A DNA stretch of 64,000 nt from CATOSP01 sp965205385 (GCA_965205385.1 CBDBGS010000008.1:1488001-1552000); one strand, 5' to 3'; positions 7,606 through 16,549 are shown, numbered from the stretch's first letter. The notes: generated by a model not told the origin, from the letters alone. Program-made: numbers and translations.

Positions 7606-9279
7606 CTAGAGAGAACCGTCGATGCTGACGTCCAACAGGTAGGGCTTGCCGCTGGCGAAGGCCTTGGCCAGGGCTGGCCCGATGGCGGCGGGGTCCTCTA
7701 CCTTCTCGCTGGCCACGCCCATAGCCTGGGCGATGGCCGCCAGGTCCAGCGGGTTGGCAAAGTCCATACCCACGTATTCGCTTTCGCGTTCCCGGTCGTC
7801 CAACATGTGGCGGAGGTAGGTGTCCATGTTGACCTTGAGGATGCGGTAGGAACGGTTGTTGCAAATGGCGTAAACGACGGGGATATTGTATCGAGCCGCT
7901 GTCCAGAGGGCCTGCACGGTGTAGAGGGACGCTCCGTCTCCGACCACGGCCAACACAGGCTTGCCGGGATTGGCCAGTTGGACGCCCAGGGCTCCGGGCA
8001 TCGCCCAGCCCAAGGCTCCGCCCTGGATTCCGAACAATGTCCCGGGTTGATCGAAGGTGAATTCGCGCATCAAAGCGGGGCTGGAGGTGATCGCCTCATT
8101 GGCGATGATGGTGTCAGGCGGAGCGGCCTGAGCCAACTCGTGCATCATCCGCTCAACGGCCATTGGGCTATTCTCCCAACGGTCCCGGAGACGGCGTTGG
8201 TAGCCCTCATCGGCCCGTCTTCGTTCGTCGGCCAGGGTCGCGTTTCGCGTGGCCGCCGCCTCGCGCGACGGACCGTTCATGTTCTGTTCGAGGGCGTCGG
8301 TCAACTCGGACAGCCCCTCGCCTGGATCGGAGACGATCCCCACTTCGGTTGGGTATATTTTCTCAACTTCCCAGGGGTTGTTGTCCAGGTGGACCAGCTT
8401 GGTTTCCGGGGAGAGGAACGGCTCTTCCACATATAGGAAGGACGAGAACACGTTGGCTCCGACGGCGACCACCACGTCCGCTCCGCCCAGGAGTTGGCGC
8501 GTGGCCGGGCTGCTGGTATTCAACGCACCGCTATAAAGCGGGTGGTTGGTGGGGAAGTTCACCTCGGAGAAGGCAGCCGCATAGACGCGGGCTCCCAGGG
8601 TCTCCGCGAACCTGACCAATTCGTCCATCGCGCCCGACTGGGCGACCCGGTCTCCGACGACGATGACTGGGTTCTCGGCCTGGGAGAGCAACTGGGAGGC
8701 TCGGGCCACCGCATCGGTGTCGGGCCGCATACGGAAGTAACCGGGGGAGGATGGGATGATGTCCAGGTCGGCGGTTTCGTCCATGGTGTCCCAGGGGAAG
8801 GAGAGAAACACGGGGCCGGTTGGGGGCGTCTTGGCCTCTTTGAAGGCCCGGCGGACCGCCATGGGAATATCCGTGGGGTGGCGGACTTCGGCGCTCCACT
8901 TGGTGTATTGGGCGGTCATCTCCACCAAGTCGCCGGATAGGGTGGGTTCGGCTAGGTGCATTCGCGTGTCGGAGTTGCCTGCCGTCAAGACGATGGGCGC
9001 CCCGCCACGGTAGGCGTTATAAAGGGCGCTAATACCGTTGGCCAGTCCGCCGGCGATGTGGATGTTCGCGAAGGCGGGACGCCCGGTGGCCCGTGCGTAA
9101 CCGTCGGCCATGCCGACCGCCGTACCCTCCTGGAGGGCCTGAACATAGCGGATTTCCGGGAAATCTTGCAACACGTCCAAAAGAGGAGTCTCGCTGGTGC
9201 CGGGATTGCCAAAGATGTGGGTAACGCCCTCGGCGATTAGCATCCTAGCCAGGGCTTCTTTGCCGGTCATGGATGGCAT
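7606..9279 (-). CDS. ThDP-dependent enzyme, benzoylformate decarboxylase-like
   Basis: A 557-residue thiamine-diphosphate enzyme of the acetolactate synthase/benzoylformate decarboxylase family. The N-terminal PYR domain has GNPGTSE near residue 24 and the cofactor-activating Glu in LQEG (E51). A His in NIHIAGG (about residue 74) matches the active-site His of benzoylformate decarboxylase; the NPGS serine of that enzyme is Thr here. The C-terminal PP domain has the ThDP-Mg motif GDG followed by CNNRSY. The frame is open to 9324, but ATG at 9279 with GGGAGA upstream is the better start. It probably acts on a 2-keto acid; the neighbouring reductase could process the product. Confidence 0.85.
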   Translation of the reverse strand: MPSMTGKEALARMLIAEGVTHIFGNPGTSETPLLDVLQDFPEIRYVQALQEGTAVGMADGYARATGRPAFANIHIAGGLANGISALYNAYRGGAPIVLTAGNSDTRMHLAEPTLSGDLVEMTAQYTKWSAEVRHPTDIPMAVRRAFKEAKTPPTGPVFLSFPWDTMDETADLDIIPSSPGYFRMRPDTDAVARASQLLSQAENPVIVVGDRVAQSGAMDELVRFAETLGARVYAAAFSEVNFPTNHPLYSGALNTSSPATRQLLGGADVVVAVGANVFSSFLYVEEPFLSPETKLVHLDNNPWEVEKIYPTEVGIVSDPGEGLSELTDALEQNMNGPSREAAATRNATLADERRRADEGYQRRLRDRWENSPMAVERMMHELAQAAPPDTIIANEAITSSPALMREFTFDQPGTLFGIQGGALGWAMPGALGVQLANPGKPVLAVVGDGASLYTVQALWTAARYNIPVVYAICNNRSYRILKVNMDTYLRHMLDDRERESEYVGMDFANPLDLAAIAQAMGVASEKVEDPAAIGPALAKAFASGKPYLLDVSIDGSL

Positions 9280-9381
9280 ATTCTCTCCCTTTCTATTGAG
9301 GACAACTAAGAACGATAAGAACAACTAAGAACGACTGGAAGCGCAGTCGGATTCCCAGTCCATCGGGGCAGGCGCGCCGGG

Positions 9382-9789
9382 TTACTGGTAGACCATCCAC
9401 TCCAGGAGGTTTTGGTCGGGGTCCCGGGCGTAGAGGCTAACCGCGGGGAGCCCGCCGCCGGCCCTTGCGCCGCGCCTGGGGCCAGGGCCGCTAATCACCT
9501 CGACTCCGGCGTCTTCGAGCAGCTTTTGGCATTCCTCCACCGAGCCGTTCCAGACGAAGCAGATGTCGGTGCAGCCGGGTACCGCCGTGGGCCCGCGAAG
9601 GTTGGCGACCACGCCTTCTGGGTGGACGTTGATCTTGGAGTCGCCGATCTGGATGGAAAATATTCTTGCGTTGCCAGCCCGCCATTCGTCCTCATCATTG
9701 ATCTTGAAGCCGAGCTTTTTGTAGAAGGCTATCAGCCGTTCGGCGTTTTCGGTGGGCATGGCGATGTGGTCGATGCTTACGGTTGCCAT
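9382..9789 (-). CDS. VOC family protein (glyoxalase/dioxygenase fold)
   Basis: A 135-residue vicinal-oxygen-chelate protein with two beta-alpha-beta-beta-beta modules. Candidate metal ligands are the His in SIDHIAM near the N-terminus and the Glu in LLEWMVYQ at the C-terminus. The position usually filled by the second-module His reads CTDICFVW. Members include glyoxalase I, ring-cleaving dioxygenases and fosfomycin or bleomycin resistance proteins; none is singled out. It runs in the same direction as the ThDP gene and the hydrolase and could form an operon with them. Confidence 0.85.
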   Translation of the reverse strand: MATVSIDHIAMPTENAERLIAFYKKLGFKINDEDEWRAGNARIFSIQIGDSKINVHPEGVVANLRGPTAVPGCTDICFVWNGSVEECQKLLEDAGVEVISGPGPRRGARAGGGLPAVSLYARDPDQNLLEWMVYQ

Positions 9790-9845
9790 AGGTATCTCCA
9801 GTCAGCAGGTCGAATACGAAACGGGTGTGGGACGGCGAAGCGATG

Positions 9846-10691
9846 TTAGGCGGCGCTGGAGCGGGAGGGCATGGGGTCCAGGGCGGAACGGCTCAGGAAC
9901 TCCAGGACCAACTCCCGCATAAGTTCAGGCACGTTGGTCATGAGCCCGTGACCCGCGCCGGGAATTACGTGCAATTCCGAGTTGGGTATCAGCTCGTTGA
10001 GCCGGTGGCTACATTCCACGGGTATCCTCTCGTCGGCGTCGCCGTGGACGATCAGGGTGGGATGGGAGAGGCCACCTAGCCTGGTCTCTATGGAGCCGCC
10101 AATGTCGAGGTAGCCGCGCAGCGAGCTGATGATACCTTCGAAGCGTTGGAGGTTGGCCGTCTGCAGGCGGTTGAACTCGTCCGGATGGCTGTCGCGCCCT
10201 CCGGGGTTACGATTTTCCAACGCCTCCCTTACAGCGGCCGCTTTGCCCTGGTCCGCGGCGTTGGCCTCCAGGGTATCCAGCTCCTGTTGCCGGGCTTGGC
10301 GCTCGGGCTCGCTAGCATAGCTCATGGTGTTGATTAAAACCAGCCGGTCCACCATTTGGGGGTAGTCCAGGGCGAACCGCATGGCGATTGGTCCTCCGGC
10401 TGAGCTGCCGAGAATGTGGGCACGTTCCGCGCCCAACCGGAGCAACAGGGCGCGAAGGTCTTCCACCTGGTTTGGTATCCCGTATCCGCCGGGAGGTGAC
10501 TCGGACTGTCCGGCGGCGCGTCTGTCGTAGAAGATGGCGCGGTAGACTTCCCGCATGGGGGCTGCGTGGTGCTTTACCATGCCAGCGGAACCGTCACCAC
10601 CCCCAAGTCCCCCGTGGACCATGACCAAGGGGAAGCCGGCCCCGTAAGACTCATAGTGCATGGAGAACCCGTTGATCTGTTCCTGCGGCAT
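9846..10691 (-). CDS. Alpha/beta hydrolase
   Basis: A 281-residue alpha/beta-hydrolase-fold enzyme. The oxyanion-hole motif is HGGLGG, the nucleophile elbow GSSAGG (Ser), the acid probably the Asp in HGDADERIP, and the base His in GAGHGLM. The frame is open upstream to 10754, but the residues before ATG 10691 look like non-coding sequence and AGAGGTG sits nine bases before that ATG. Substrate unknown; esters, lactones or C-C bonds are all possible in this family. Confidence 0.85.
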   Translation of the reverse strand: MPQEQINGFSMHYESYGAGFPLVMVHGGLGGGDGSAGMVKHHAAPMREVYRAIFYDRRAAGQSESPPGGYGIPNQVEDLRALLLRLGAERAHILGSSAGGPIAMRFALDYPQMVDRLVLINTMSYASEPERQARQQELDTLEANAADQGKAAAVREALENRNPGGRDSHPDEFNRLQTANLQRFEGIISSLRGYLDIGGSIETRLGGLSHPTLIVHGDADERIPVECSHRLNELIPNSELHVIPGAGHGLMTNVPELMRELVLEFLSRSALDPMPSRSSAA

Positions 10692-10897
10692 ACTGAAACG
10701 CACCTCTGGTCCGGCCCAGAATGGTGAACGCAAACACGGGCCCGGCCTGCCCAAATATTAGACCCATCGGGCTACCCTGGCAAGGAGCGGGTCCTTCGAC
10801 TCCGCTATGCCGCGTTCAGGATGAGGGGGTTGGAGGCTAATGGCTAGTGGTCACGCCGGTGGCCGTTACTCATTGACCGTTGGAAGTGGCCGGTGGC

Positions 10898-10932
10898 CGG
10901 ACACCGGACACCGGACACCGGACACCGGACAC
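10898..10932. repeat. Five tandem copies of a 7-bp unit
   Basis: CGGACAC is repeated five times without error in the gap (10692-10951) between the hydrolase gene and the small gene ending at 10952. The short perfect array looks like a slippage-prone microsatellite. The rest of this gap shows nothing else. Confidence 0.8.
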
Positions 10933-10951
10933 CGGGAATGGGCCACTGACT

Positions 10952-11275
10952 TTATGGGGCTGGCAGGTCAAATTCGTGGGGCATGGCCCAGGGGAGGAGG
11001 GCGCGGAGGAGGGGTTTGAGGAGCGGGGCCTCCCCGTCGTTGCGGCATCCATTTAGGTAACGGCTAACTGAGGTGAATGTGGAGAGACGGTAACCTGCTT
11101 TGACGACCCGTTGGATGAAGGGTTGGGCGTCCGGCAGGGGCTCCTTTTCGAACAGGGCGCAGGACCACTCATCGCACAGCTCCTGGGACATGCGTTGGAT
11201 GGCGATTTGGGCCAATGGGCGGGCCAGTTTACGTTGGAGGCGGCGGATTTCGGACTTTATTTGGCCGAGAGTCAT
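10952..11275 (-). CDS. Conserved-looking hypothetical protein, partner of the HTH gene
   Basis: A 107-residue protein not recognised as a family. It begins with a basic helical segment (SEIRRLQRKLARPL), then a Cys/Trp-containing stretch (CDEWSCALF) and a C-terminal proline-rich tail. It lies six bases after the stop of the HTH gene, and its ATG has an AGGAG overlapping that stop, so the two were one transcription unit. It may be part of a phage-like or mobile remnant, but no integrase, terminase or capsid gene is nearby. Confidence 0.6.
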   Translation of the reverse strand: MTLGQIKSEIRRLQRKLARPLAQIAIQRMSQELCDEWSCALFEKEPLPDAQPFIQRVVKAGYRLSTFTSVSRYLNGCRNDGEAPLLKPLLRALLPWAMPHEFDLPAP

Positions 11276-11281
11276 AGAGAT

Positions 11282-11683
11282 TTACTCCTGATTTTTGCTG
11301 ATGTGGAGGGCGTCACTGAGGGCCTGGACCTCATCGCCGAGTCTTCGGAGTTCGTTTAGTTTTGTGGAGCAGCTGAGGGCTGTTCGGATGGCCCGAAGCC
11401 GGATGTCCGGGCTTGGGGATTCCATCAATTCAAAGAGGGCACTGACGGCATGGAGCGCGAGACCCTGGAGTTGGACACTGGCGAGTTCGGTTGCGTGTTG
11501 GTGGAATTGGGCGAGTCCGGCGCGGAAGTCCTCGTCCTTGAGCCAACGGTGCAATGTGCGGCGGTCCACCTTGGAGAGGCGAGCGGCCTCAGATATGGAG
11601 GCGGCTGCGCCGAGTATGGGAAGGACTTTTCGTTACCGGTCGGAGAGGTTGGAGTTTTTTTGGTTTGAGTCAGACTGGGACAT
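11282..11683 (-). pseudogene. Helix-turn-helix protein gene with in-frame ochre codon
   Basis: One reading frame runs from ATG 11683 to the stop at 11282 but is interrupted by TAA at 11633-11635. Before it comes MSQSDSNQKNSNLSDR; after it RKVLPILGAAASISEAARL and the helix-turn-helix recognition segment VDRRTLHRWLKDEDFRAGL. Both parts make sense as one 133-residue protein if the stop were CAA (Gln). The second half resembles short HTH proteins that begin by scanning a stretch of the form RQ..ALPxLxxxxSxxEAAR. A shorter product could start at GTG 11569 (95 residues), but this would cut through the HTH. Either a recent nonsense mutation or a sequence error explains it. Confidence 0.7.
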
Positions 11684-12156
11684 TTAGGGACATGGGCCTC
11701 CTTGTTGGAATGGGGTTTTGGGTCCGGGCTCATGTTGGGTGATATCGAGTGGAATTGTGGAATTGATTGATGGTAGAGAGGTGCAATCCGGAATGGGAAG
11801 GGGGAAATGTCAGGGTGGGAGGGGAGAGGCAGCTCGCGGGGTTCCGGGTTATGGCGATTGCGAAGGTTCTTGGGTTCCGACAGCCCCGTCAACTGACTTG
11901 GCAGTTCGTGGAGCTTGGACCCCTGCCCTCGCTGGGGTGACGGGGAAAATCCCCCTTAATCCCCCTTTTGCGAAAGGGGGAGATTGACGTAGCGGGCCGA
12001 GAATTGAATTGCGAAAGGGGGAGTGCAGCGCGGTGAGCAGACAACTAAAAGATCCCGGGCTGGGGGCATGTTTGTTTGCTAGGGTCTGACGCAGTGTGTA
12101 CACTTCTGACGATTTCCCCGATTCGGCTGCCAGAGTTAAGAGTTAAAGGAGACGAT
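11684..12156. other. Intergenic region with a short palindromic repeat
   Basis: No plausible gene. It contains AAGGAGG upstream of the HTH gene on the minus strand, and the dispersed repeat at 11947-11981 (AATCCCCCTTAATCCCCC followed by TTTTGCGAAAGGGGG) with a partial echo GCGAAAGGGGGAG at 12011-12023. Confidence 0.7.
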
Positions 12157-13716
12157 GTGGTTGACGTTCTGATCCGGAATGGACGGGTGATCGACGGGAC
12201 GGGACAGACTTGGTTCCGGGCGAGCATCGGTATCACCGGAGATACGGTTAGTGTGATACGAGGCGACACCTCGACGATCGAGGCCGAGCGAGTGATCGAT
12301 GCCGCCGACCGGGTGATATGTCCCGGTTTCATCGATATGCACTCACATTCGGACTTGATGCTCATGGGGGAGCCGGAGCACCATGCCAAGGTGCGGCAAG
12401 GGGTGACCACCGAGGCTTTGGGGATGGACGGACTGTCTTACGCACCGACTTCCCCTCAGAACCTGGAACATCTATTGACCTATCTTGCAGCCGTAAATGG
12501 GACGCCCCCGCCTAGTGTGAGATGGGGCAGCGTCGCGGAATTTCTGGACATTCTGGATGGGCGCGTGGCCTGCAACGTGGTCTACTTTGTCCCCCACGCC
12601 GCGATCCGAGTTGAGGCGATGGGCTGGGAGGCCCGCTTGCCCACCGAGGCCGAGCTACAGCGTATGCGTGAGCTGGCGGCCGAGGGAATGCGTGATGGGG
12701 CTTTCGGATTCGCCACGGGCTTGACCTATCCTCCCGGCGCGTATAGCGACACCAACGAGTTGGCCGGGGTTTCGGGGGCGGTCCGGGAGTATGGCGGGTT
12801 TTATATAACTCATTCCCGTTACACCCTTGGAGACAGGCTGCTTGACCCTTTCCGCGAGGCGATTGAGATCGGGCGGAGGAGCGGCGTGCCCGTGCATTTG
12901 TCCCATTACCATAGCCCGGTGGAGGGTATGGGCCAGCGGATGGTGGACTTGGTTGACGAGGGCCGCAACTCGGGCGTGGACGTAACTTTCGACCAATACC
13001 CATACGCCGCCGCCAGCACGGCGCTTCATTCCTTGCTTCCATACTGGGTACATGCGGGCGGTCCGCCGGCCCTGTTGCAGCGGATACAAGACCGGCGGGT
13101 TAGGGACGAGATCGGCGACTCGGTTGACCCGATATGGGGGATGACCCTGGACCATTACATCTTCAGCCACGTTAAGTCGGACAAGAACAAGGAATGGCAA
13201 GGCCGGTCCCTGACGGACCTGGCCCAAGCCCAGGGCAAACGGATGGTGGACGCGATCTGCGACCTGCTGATAGAGGAAGACCTGGAAGTCGCCTTCGTTG
13301 CCCGCACGGGCAACCCGGACAACATCCGCACCATCGCACGGCATCCGGCCCAGATGGTGGGGTCTGACGGACTGCTGACCGGAGAGATGCCCAATCCCAG
13401 GAGCTACGGCACGTTCCCCTATGTGTTGGGTCAATTCGTGCGCGAGGAAGGACTATTCCGCCTGGAGGAAGCTGTCCGTAAGATGACCGCGATGCCGGCG
13501 CAGAGATTGGGGTTGAAGGACCGCGGAATCCTGAGGGACGGGATGAAGGCGGATATCGTCGTGTTCGACCCGGAGCGGGTGGAGGCCAGGGCAACTTTCG
13601 AAGACCCGAAACAATACCCGGAGGGGATCGACTACGTGCTAGTAAACGGTCAGGTGGTGGTGGATAACGGAGCCCATACCGGAGCTCTGCCGGGCCGGGC
13701 GCTACGGAGCCAGTGA
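12157..13716 (+). CDS. Amidohydrolase, N-acyl-D-amino-acid deacylase-like
   Basis: A 519-residue metal-dependent amidohydrolase with an N-terminal beta-sandwich strand (LIRNGRVIDGTG), the metal motif HSHSD in GFIDMHSHSDL, histidines in ITHSRY and PVHLSHYH, and an aspartate in MVGSDGLLTGE expected to act as general base. The Cys found at GNCG in classical D-aminoacylases is replaced in GMDGLSYAP, so a different metal arrangement is likely. The frame is open from 12076, but GTG 12157, preceded by AAAGGAG at the right distance, gives the standard N-terminus. The substrate could be an N-acyl-D-amino acid or another cyclic or linear amide. Confidence 0.85.
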   Translation: MVDVLIRNGRVIDGTGQTWFRASIGITGDTVSVIRGDTSTIEAERVIDAADRVICPGFIDMHSHSDLMLMGEPEHHAKVRQGVTTEALGMDGLSYAPTSPQNLEHLLTYLAAVNGTPPPSVRWGSVAEFLDILDGRVACNVVYFVPHAAIRVEAMGWEARLPTEAELQRMRELAAEGMRDGAFGFATGLTYPPGAYSDTNELAGVSGAVREYGGFYITHSRYTLGDRLLDPFREAIEIGRRSGVPVHLSHYHSPVEGMGQRMVDLVDEGRNSGVDVTFDQYPYAAASTALHSLLPYWVHAGGPPALLQRIQDRRVRDEIGDSVDPIWGMTLDHYIFSHVKSDKNKEWQGRSLTDLAQAQGKRMVDAICDLLIEEDLEVAFVARTGNPDNIRTIARHPAQMVGSDGLLTGEMPNPRSYGTFPYVLGQFVREEGLFRLEEAVRKMTAMPAQRLGLKDRGILRDGMKADIVVFDPERVEARATFEDPKQYPEGIDYVLVNGQVVVDNGAHTGALPGRALRSQ

Positions 13717-13768
13717 AGGCCGGTTGGCCACGCTGTTTCGGGACTATTGGTGGAGAGCGCGGGGGGCC

Positions 13769-13881
13769 TTTCGATTGTTCGTCTGAACTGTGATTTCTCT
13801 GATTCCGGGATTTATATGATGGAAATCATGCGAATCCCAAGATCCCGTGAATCCCGGTTCGGACAACTGCGCCGATAATCG
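13769..13881. repeat. 113-bp dispersed repeat, copy A
   Basis: Matches 29608-29720 with only scattered differences. It starts TTTCGATTGT and ends GCCGATAATCG; an imperfect inverted pair ATTGTTCG/CGGACAAC lies near the ends and an ATGAT/ATCAT hairpin in the middle. It occupies most of the 306-bp gap between the amidohydrolase and acyl-CoA dehydrogenase genes. Confidence 0.8.
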
Positions 13882-14022
13882 TAACACCCTGGACGGTTGG
13901 GGAGTTGGGTTGTTTCCCTTAGGTCTTTGGGGCATAATCTTTAGCCAGTAATCGGGCTTTGCGAATCGCTTGACCCGCGTTGGAGACGCCGACAGTTCAA
14001 GGACTAGAGGAGGGAGGCTCCC

Positions 14023-15255
14023 ATGGACTTCGAACCACGTTACACCCAAGAGCAGGAAGAGTTTCGGCAGGAGGTCCGGGAATGGCTCAAGGACAACGTT
14101 TCCCCGGACATTTCCCACCCCGCTGACTCAGCCAAGTCTGGTCCCGAGCAGTACGAGTTAAGGCGCGATCTGGGACGCCGGCTTGGCGATAAGGGTTGGC
14201 TGTGGGCCACGGCTCCCGAGGAGTACGGCGGCGGCGGACTCTCACTGGACCACTCGGTGGTACTCGAGGAAGAGGTAGACTCCCATGGTCTCAGCATCCC
14301 TCCCTACTACGACTCCGGCGGGCGGCTGGGCGGAGCGTCCATCATGGTCTGGGGAAGCGAGGAGCAGAAGCGGGAGTTTCTGCCCAAGATCTTCAAAGGC
14401 GAGATTCGCACCTGGCAGCTTCTAACCGAGCCGGAAGCGGGCTCGGACGTGGCTAGTGTTAAGACCAGGGCCGAACGCGACGGCGATGACTACGTCATCA
14501 ACGGTCAGAAAGTCTTCGTAGGCAGCGACCTGGGTTGCGACTACATGTGGACATTGACCTGCACCGACAACGAGGCCCCGCGCCACCAGAACCTGGGTTG
14601 GTTTATGATTCCCGCGGACCTGCCGGGCATCACGGTGCAGCCGATGGACCTGCTCATCGCCGGCGGTGAGTCGGGGGCGGGGTCCGGCGTCAAGAACACG
14701 GTCTACTTTGACAACGTAAGGGTCCCAGCCTTCAACCTGGTCGGCGGCGAGAACGAAGGTTGGAAGGTGGCGACCACTCACCTGGAGTTGGAGCATGGCA
14801 GCGGCGGGCGAATCGGCCGAAACTGGATGGTTGACAACCTGTTCGACTACTGCGCGAAGACCCAGCGCCACGGCGAGCCTTTGACGAAGGACCCGGACGT
14901 ACGCGACCGGTTGATCGACATTTACATGGAGGCGGAAGTCGCCAGGTTGTTCAACATGCGCAACTACTGGATGCGCCACAGCAAGACCAATCTGACCTAT
15001 GAAGGGCCCCAGGCATCCTACTTCCGGAAGATGTCCGGCCTGCGCATGTCCACCGCGATTCTGGACATTTTAGGCCCTTCGGCGTTGACGTGGGATGAAC
15101 AGTGGGGGGCTGGTAACGGACACATGGAGTCGCACCAGCGTTCGGCCATTGTTGCGATTCATCCGGGCGGCACCGCCGATATCCAGAAGGTGATCATGGC
15201 CCGGCGAATCGGCATAGGCCGGGAGGTCCGGGAGCGGGCCGGAACACTGGCCTAA
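14023..15255 (+). CDS. Acyl-CoA dehydrogenase (subunit 1 of a pair)
   Basis: A 410-residue flavoprotein of the acyl-CoA dehydrogenase family, with the central beta-domain motif LLTEPEAGSDVAS and the C-terminal FAD-binding segment HPGGTADIQKVI near residue 385. The position that holds the catalytic Glu in medium-chain enzymes (YEGT) is Gly, as in the FadE-type enzymes whose base lies elsewhere or in the partner subunit. AGGAGG precedes the ATG. It is followed after 79 bases by a second, shorter dehydrogenase, which suggests a heteromeric enzyme. Likely role: alpha,beta-desaturation of an unusual acyl-CoA. Confidence 0.9.
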   Translation: MDFEPRYTQEQEEFRQEVREWLKDNVSPDISHPADSAKSGPEQYELRRDLGRRLGDKGWLWATAPEEYGGGGLSLDHSVVLEEEVDSHGLSIPPYYDSGGRLGGASIMVWGSEEQKREFLPKIFKGEIRTWQLLTEPEAGSDVASVKTRAERDGDDYVINGQKVFVGSDLGCDYMWTLTCTDNEAPRHQNLGWFMIPADLPGITVQPMDLLIAGGESGAGSGVKNTVYFDNVRVPAFNLVGGENEGWKVATTHLELEHGSGGRIGRNWMVDNLFDYCAKTQRHGEPLTKDPDVRDRLIDIYMEAEVARLFNMRNYWMRHSKTNLTYEGPQASYFRKMSGLRMSTAILDILGPSALTWDEQWGAGNGHMESHQRSAIVAIHPGGTADIQKVIMARRIGIGREVRERAGTLA

Positions 15256-15334
15256 CCTGGCGTTATCGACTCAAACGCCCGGCGCCGAGCTCTTAAGCGC
15301 ATTCCCAAAGGGGCTGTACCGGAGGTAAGTAAAC

Positions 15335-16456
15335 ATGGACCTGGGGTTGACCGCGGAACAGGAGATGTTGAAGTCGGCGGTTCGGGGTTTCATCCAGCAA
15401 GAATACCCCAAGAGCGTGTTGCTGGAGATGGCCGAAACTGGCGACGCTGTACCTTCCGAGCCCTGGCAAAAGTTGGTTGAAACCGGCTGGATGGGCATCC
15501 TCGTTCCCCAGGAGTACGGCGGCGAGGGAGGTTCCTTCACCGACGCCGGAGTCATGTTCGAAGAACTGGGCCGCGGGCCGGTGCCGGGTCCACACATTAG
15601 CTCCTGTGTGCTCAGCGCCTTCACCATGATGGCCGGTGGGACCGACGATCAGAAACAGGTTTGGCTCCCTTCCATTGCGCGAGGCGAGCGCGTGCTGGTC
15701 CCAGCGATCACCGAGGCCGACTATAGCTGGTCTCCCGTCGACGTCCAAACGGTGGCCCACAGAAACGGGAACGGGGTCCAATTGAACGGCACGAAGGTCT
15801 ACGTGTTCGATGGGGCGTTTGGCACGGACCTCTTGTGCGCCGCCCGGTCCGAAGACACCAACGAAGTGGGACTGGTAATGGTCCCCGTATCCGCCCCAGG
15901 TGTATCCGTCCGTCCTTTGGAGGGTTTTGCCTGGAACCTGGCCGAAGTGAGGCTGGAGAACGTATCGGTGGACGATTCCGCGGTATTGGGCGGGTCTATG
16001 GACGGCGGTTGGGGGGCGTTGCAACAGGGGATTTCCAACACCATTCCCATCCTGTGCGCCTACCAGGTGGGGGCCTGTCAGGCCGTGTACGAGCTTTCCG
16101 TCGAATACAGCCGGACACGGGTACAGTTCGGGACACCCATTGGGAGGTTCCAAAGGGTGCAGGACCACATCATCAACCTGGTTAACCAGCTAGACGCGGC
16201 CCGATGGACCACCTATGAGACCCTGTGGAAATTGGACGCCGGCCGGGAATCGACGGACAGCATCCATTTGGCAAAGGCGGTGGGAAGCACGGCCTACCAT
16301 GAGGTGTGCAACTTCGCCCACGAAGTCCATGCCGGTGTGGGCAGCATGACCGAATATGGTCTAACCCTGCACACCGCCGCATCCCGCACCTTGTATCACT
16401 ACCTGGGAGACCCCAAGTCCCATAAGCGGTTATTGGCCGACGCCTTGGGGCTATAA
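15335..16456 (+). CDS. Acyl-CoA dehydrogenase (subunit 2 of a pair)
   Basis: A 373-residue acyl-CoA dehydrogenase-family protein with the N-terminal helical domain (LGLTAEQEMLKSAVRGF), a middle domain (PAITEADYSWSP) and the C-terminal helical domain containing RVQFGTPIGRFQRVQDH. It lacks the usual GGT..IQ C-terminal FAD motif. The size and degenerate end fit the second chain of alpha2beta2 dehydrogenases such as the mycobacterial steroid side-chain enzymes. GGAGG occurs upstream. Known of the family: such pairs are active only together. Inferred: the 14023 and 15335 genes make one enzyme. Confidence 0.88.
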   Translation: MDLGLTAEQEMLKSAVRGFIQQEYPKSVLLEMAETGDAVPSEPWQKLVETGWMGILVPQEYGGEGGSFTDAGVMFEELGRGPVPGPHISSCVLSAFTMMAGGTDDQKQVWLPSIARGERVLVPAITEADYSWSPVDVQTVAHRNGNGVQLNGTKVYVFDGAFGTDLLCAARSEDTNEVGLVMVPVSAPGVSVRPLEGFAWNLAEVRLENVSVDDSAVLGGSMDGGWGALQQGISNTIPILCAYQVGACQAVYELSVEYSRTRVQFGTPIGRFQRVQDHIINLVNQLDAARWTTYETLWKLDAGRESTDSIHLAKAVGSTAYHEVCNFAHEVHAGVGSMTEYGLTLHTAASRTLYHYLGDPKSHKRLLADALGL

Positions 16457-16520
16457 GCAAGACCGTGTTGGTCTCGACCCTTCCAAGTCCCGGTCCTAGT
16501 GACCGATAGATTGAGCCTTG

Positions 16521-16549
16521 TTGACCTGATTCCCCCCGCAACTTAGAAT
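16521..16549 (+). promoter_or_regulatory. purF promoter, possibly giving a leaderless mRNA
   Basis: TTGACC (16521-16526), exactly 17 bases, then TAGAAT (16544-16549). The ATG at 16550 touches the -10 box. A start site seven bases after the box would fall on an in-frame GTG at 16556, and no Shine-Dalgarno sequence precedes either codon. Confidence 0.6.

Noticed and set aside
8163..8615. Plus-strand frames inside the ThDP enzyme gene
   Set aside because: They are complementary shadows; the leftward frame has all the ThDP motifs.
10898..10932. CRISPR-like array
   Set aside because: The 7-bp units are directly adjacent without spacers, so this is a simple tandem repeat.
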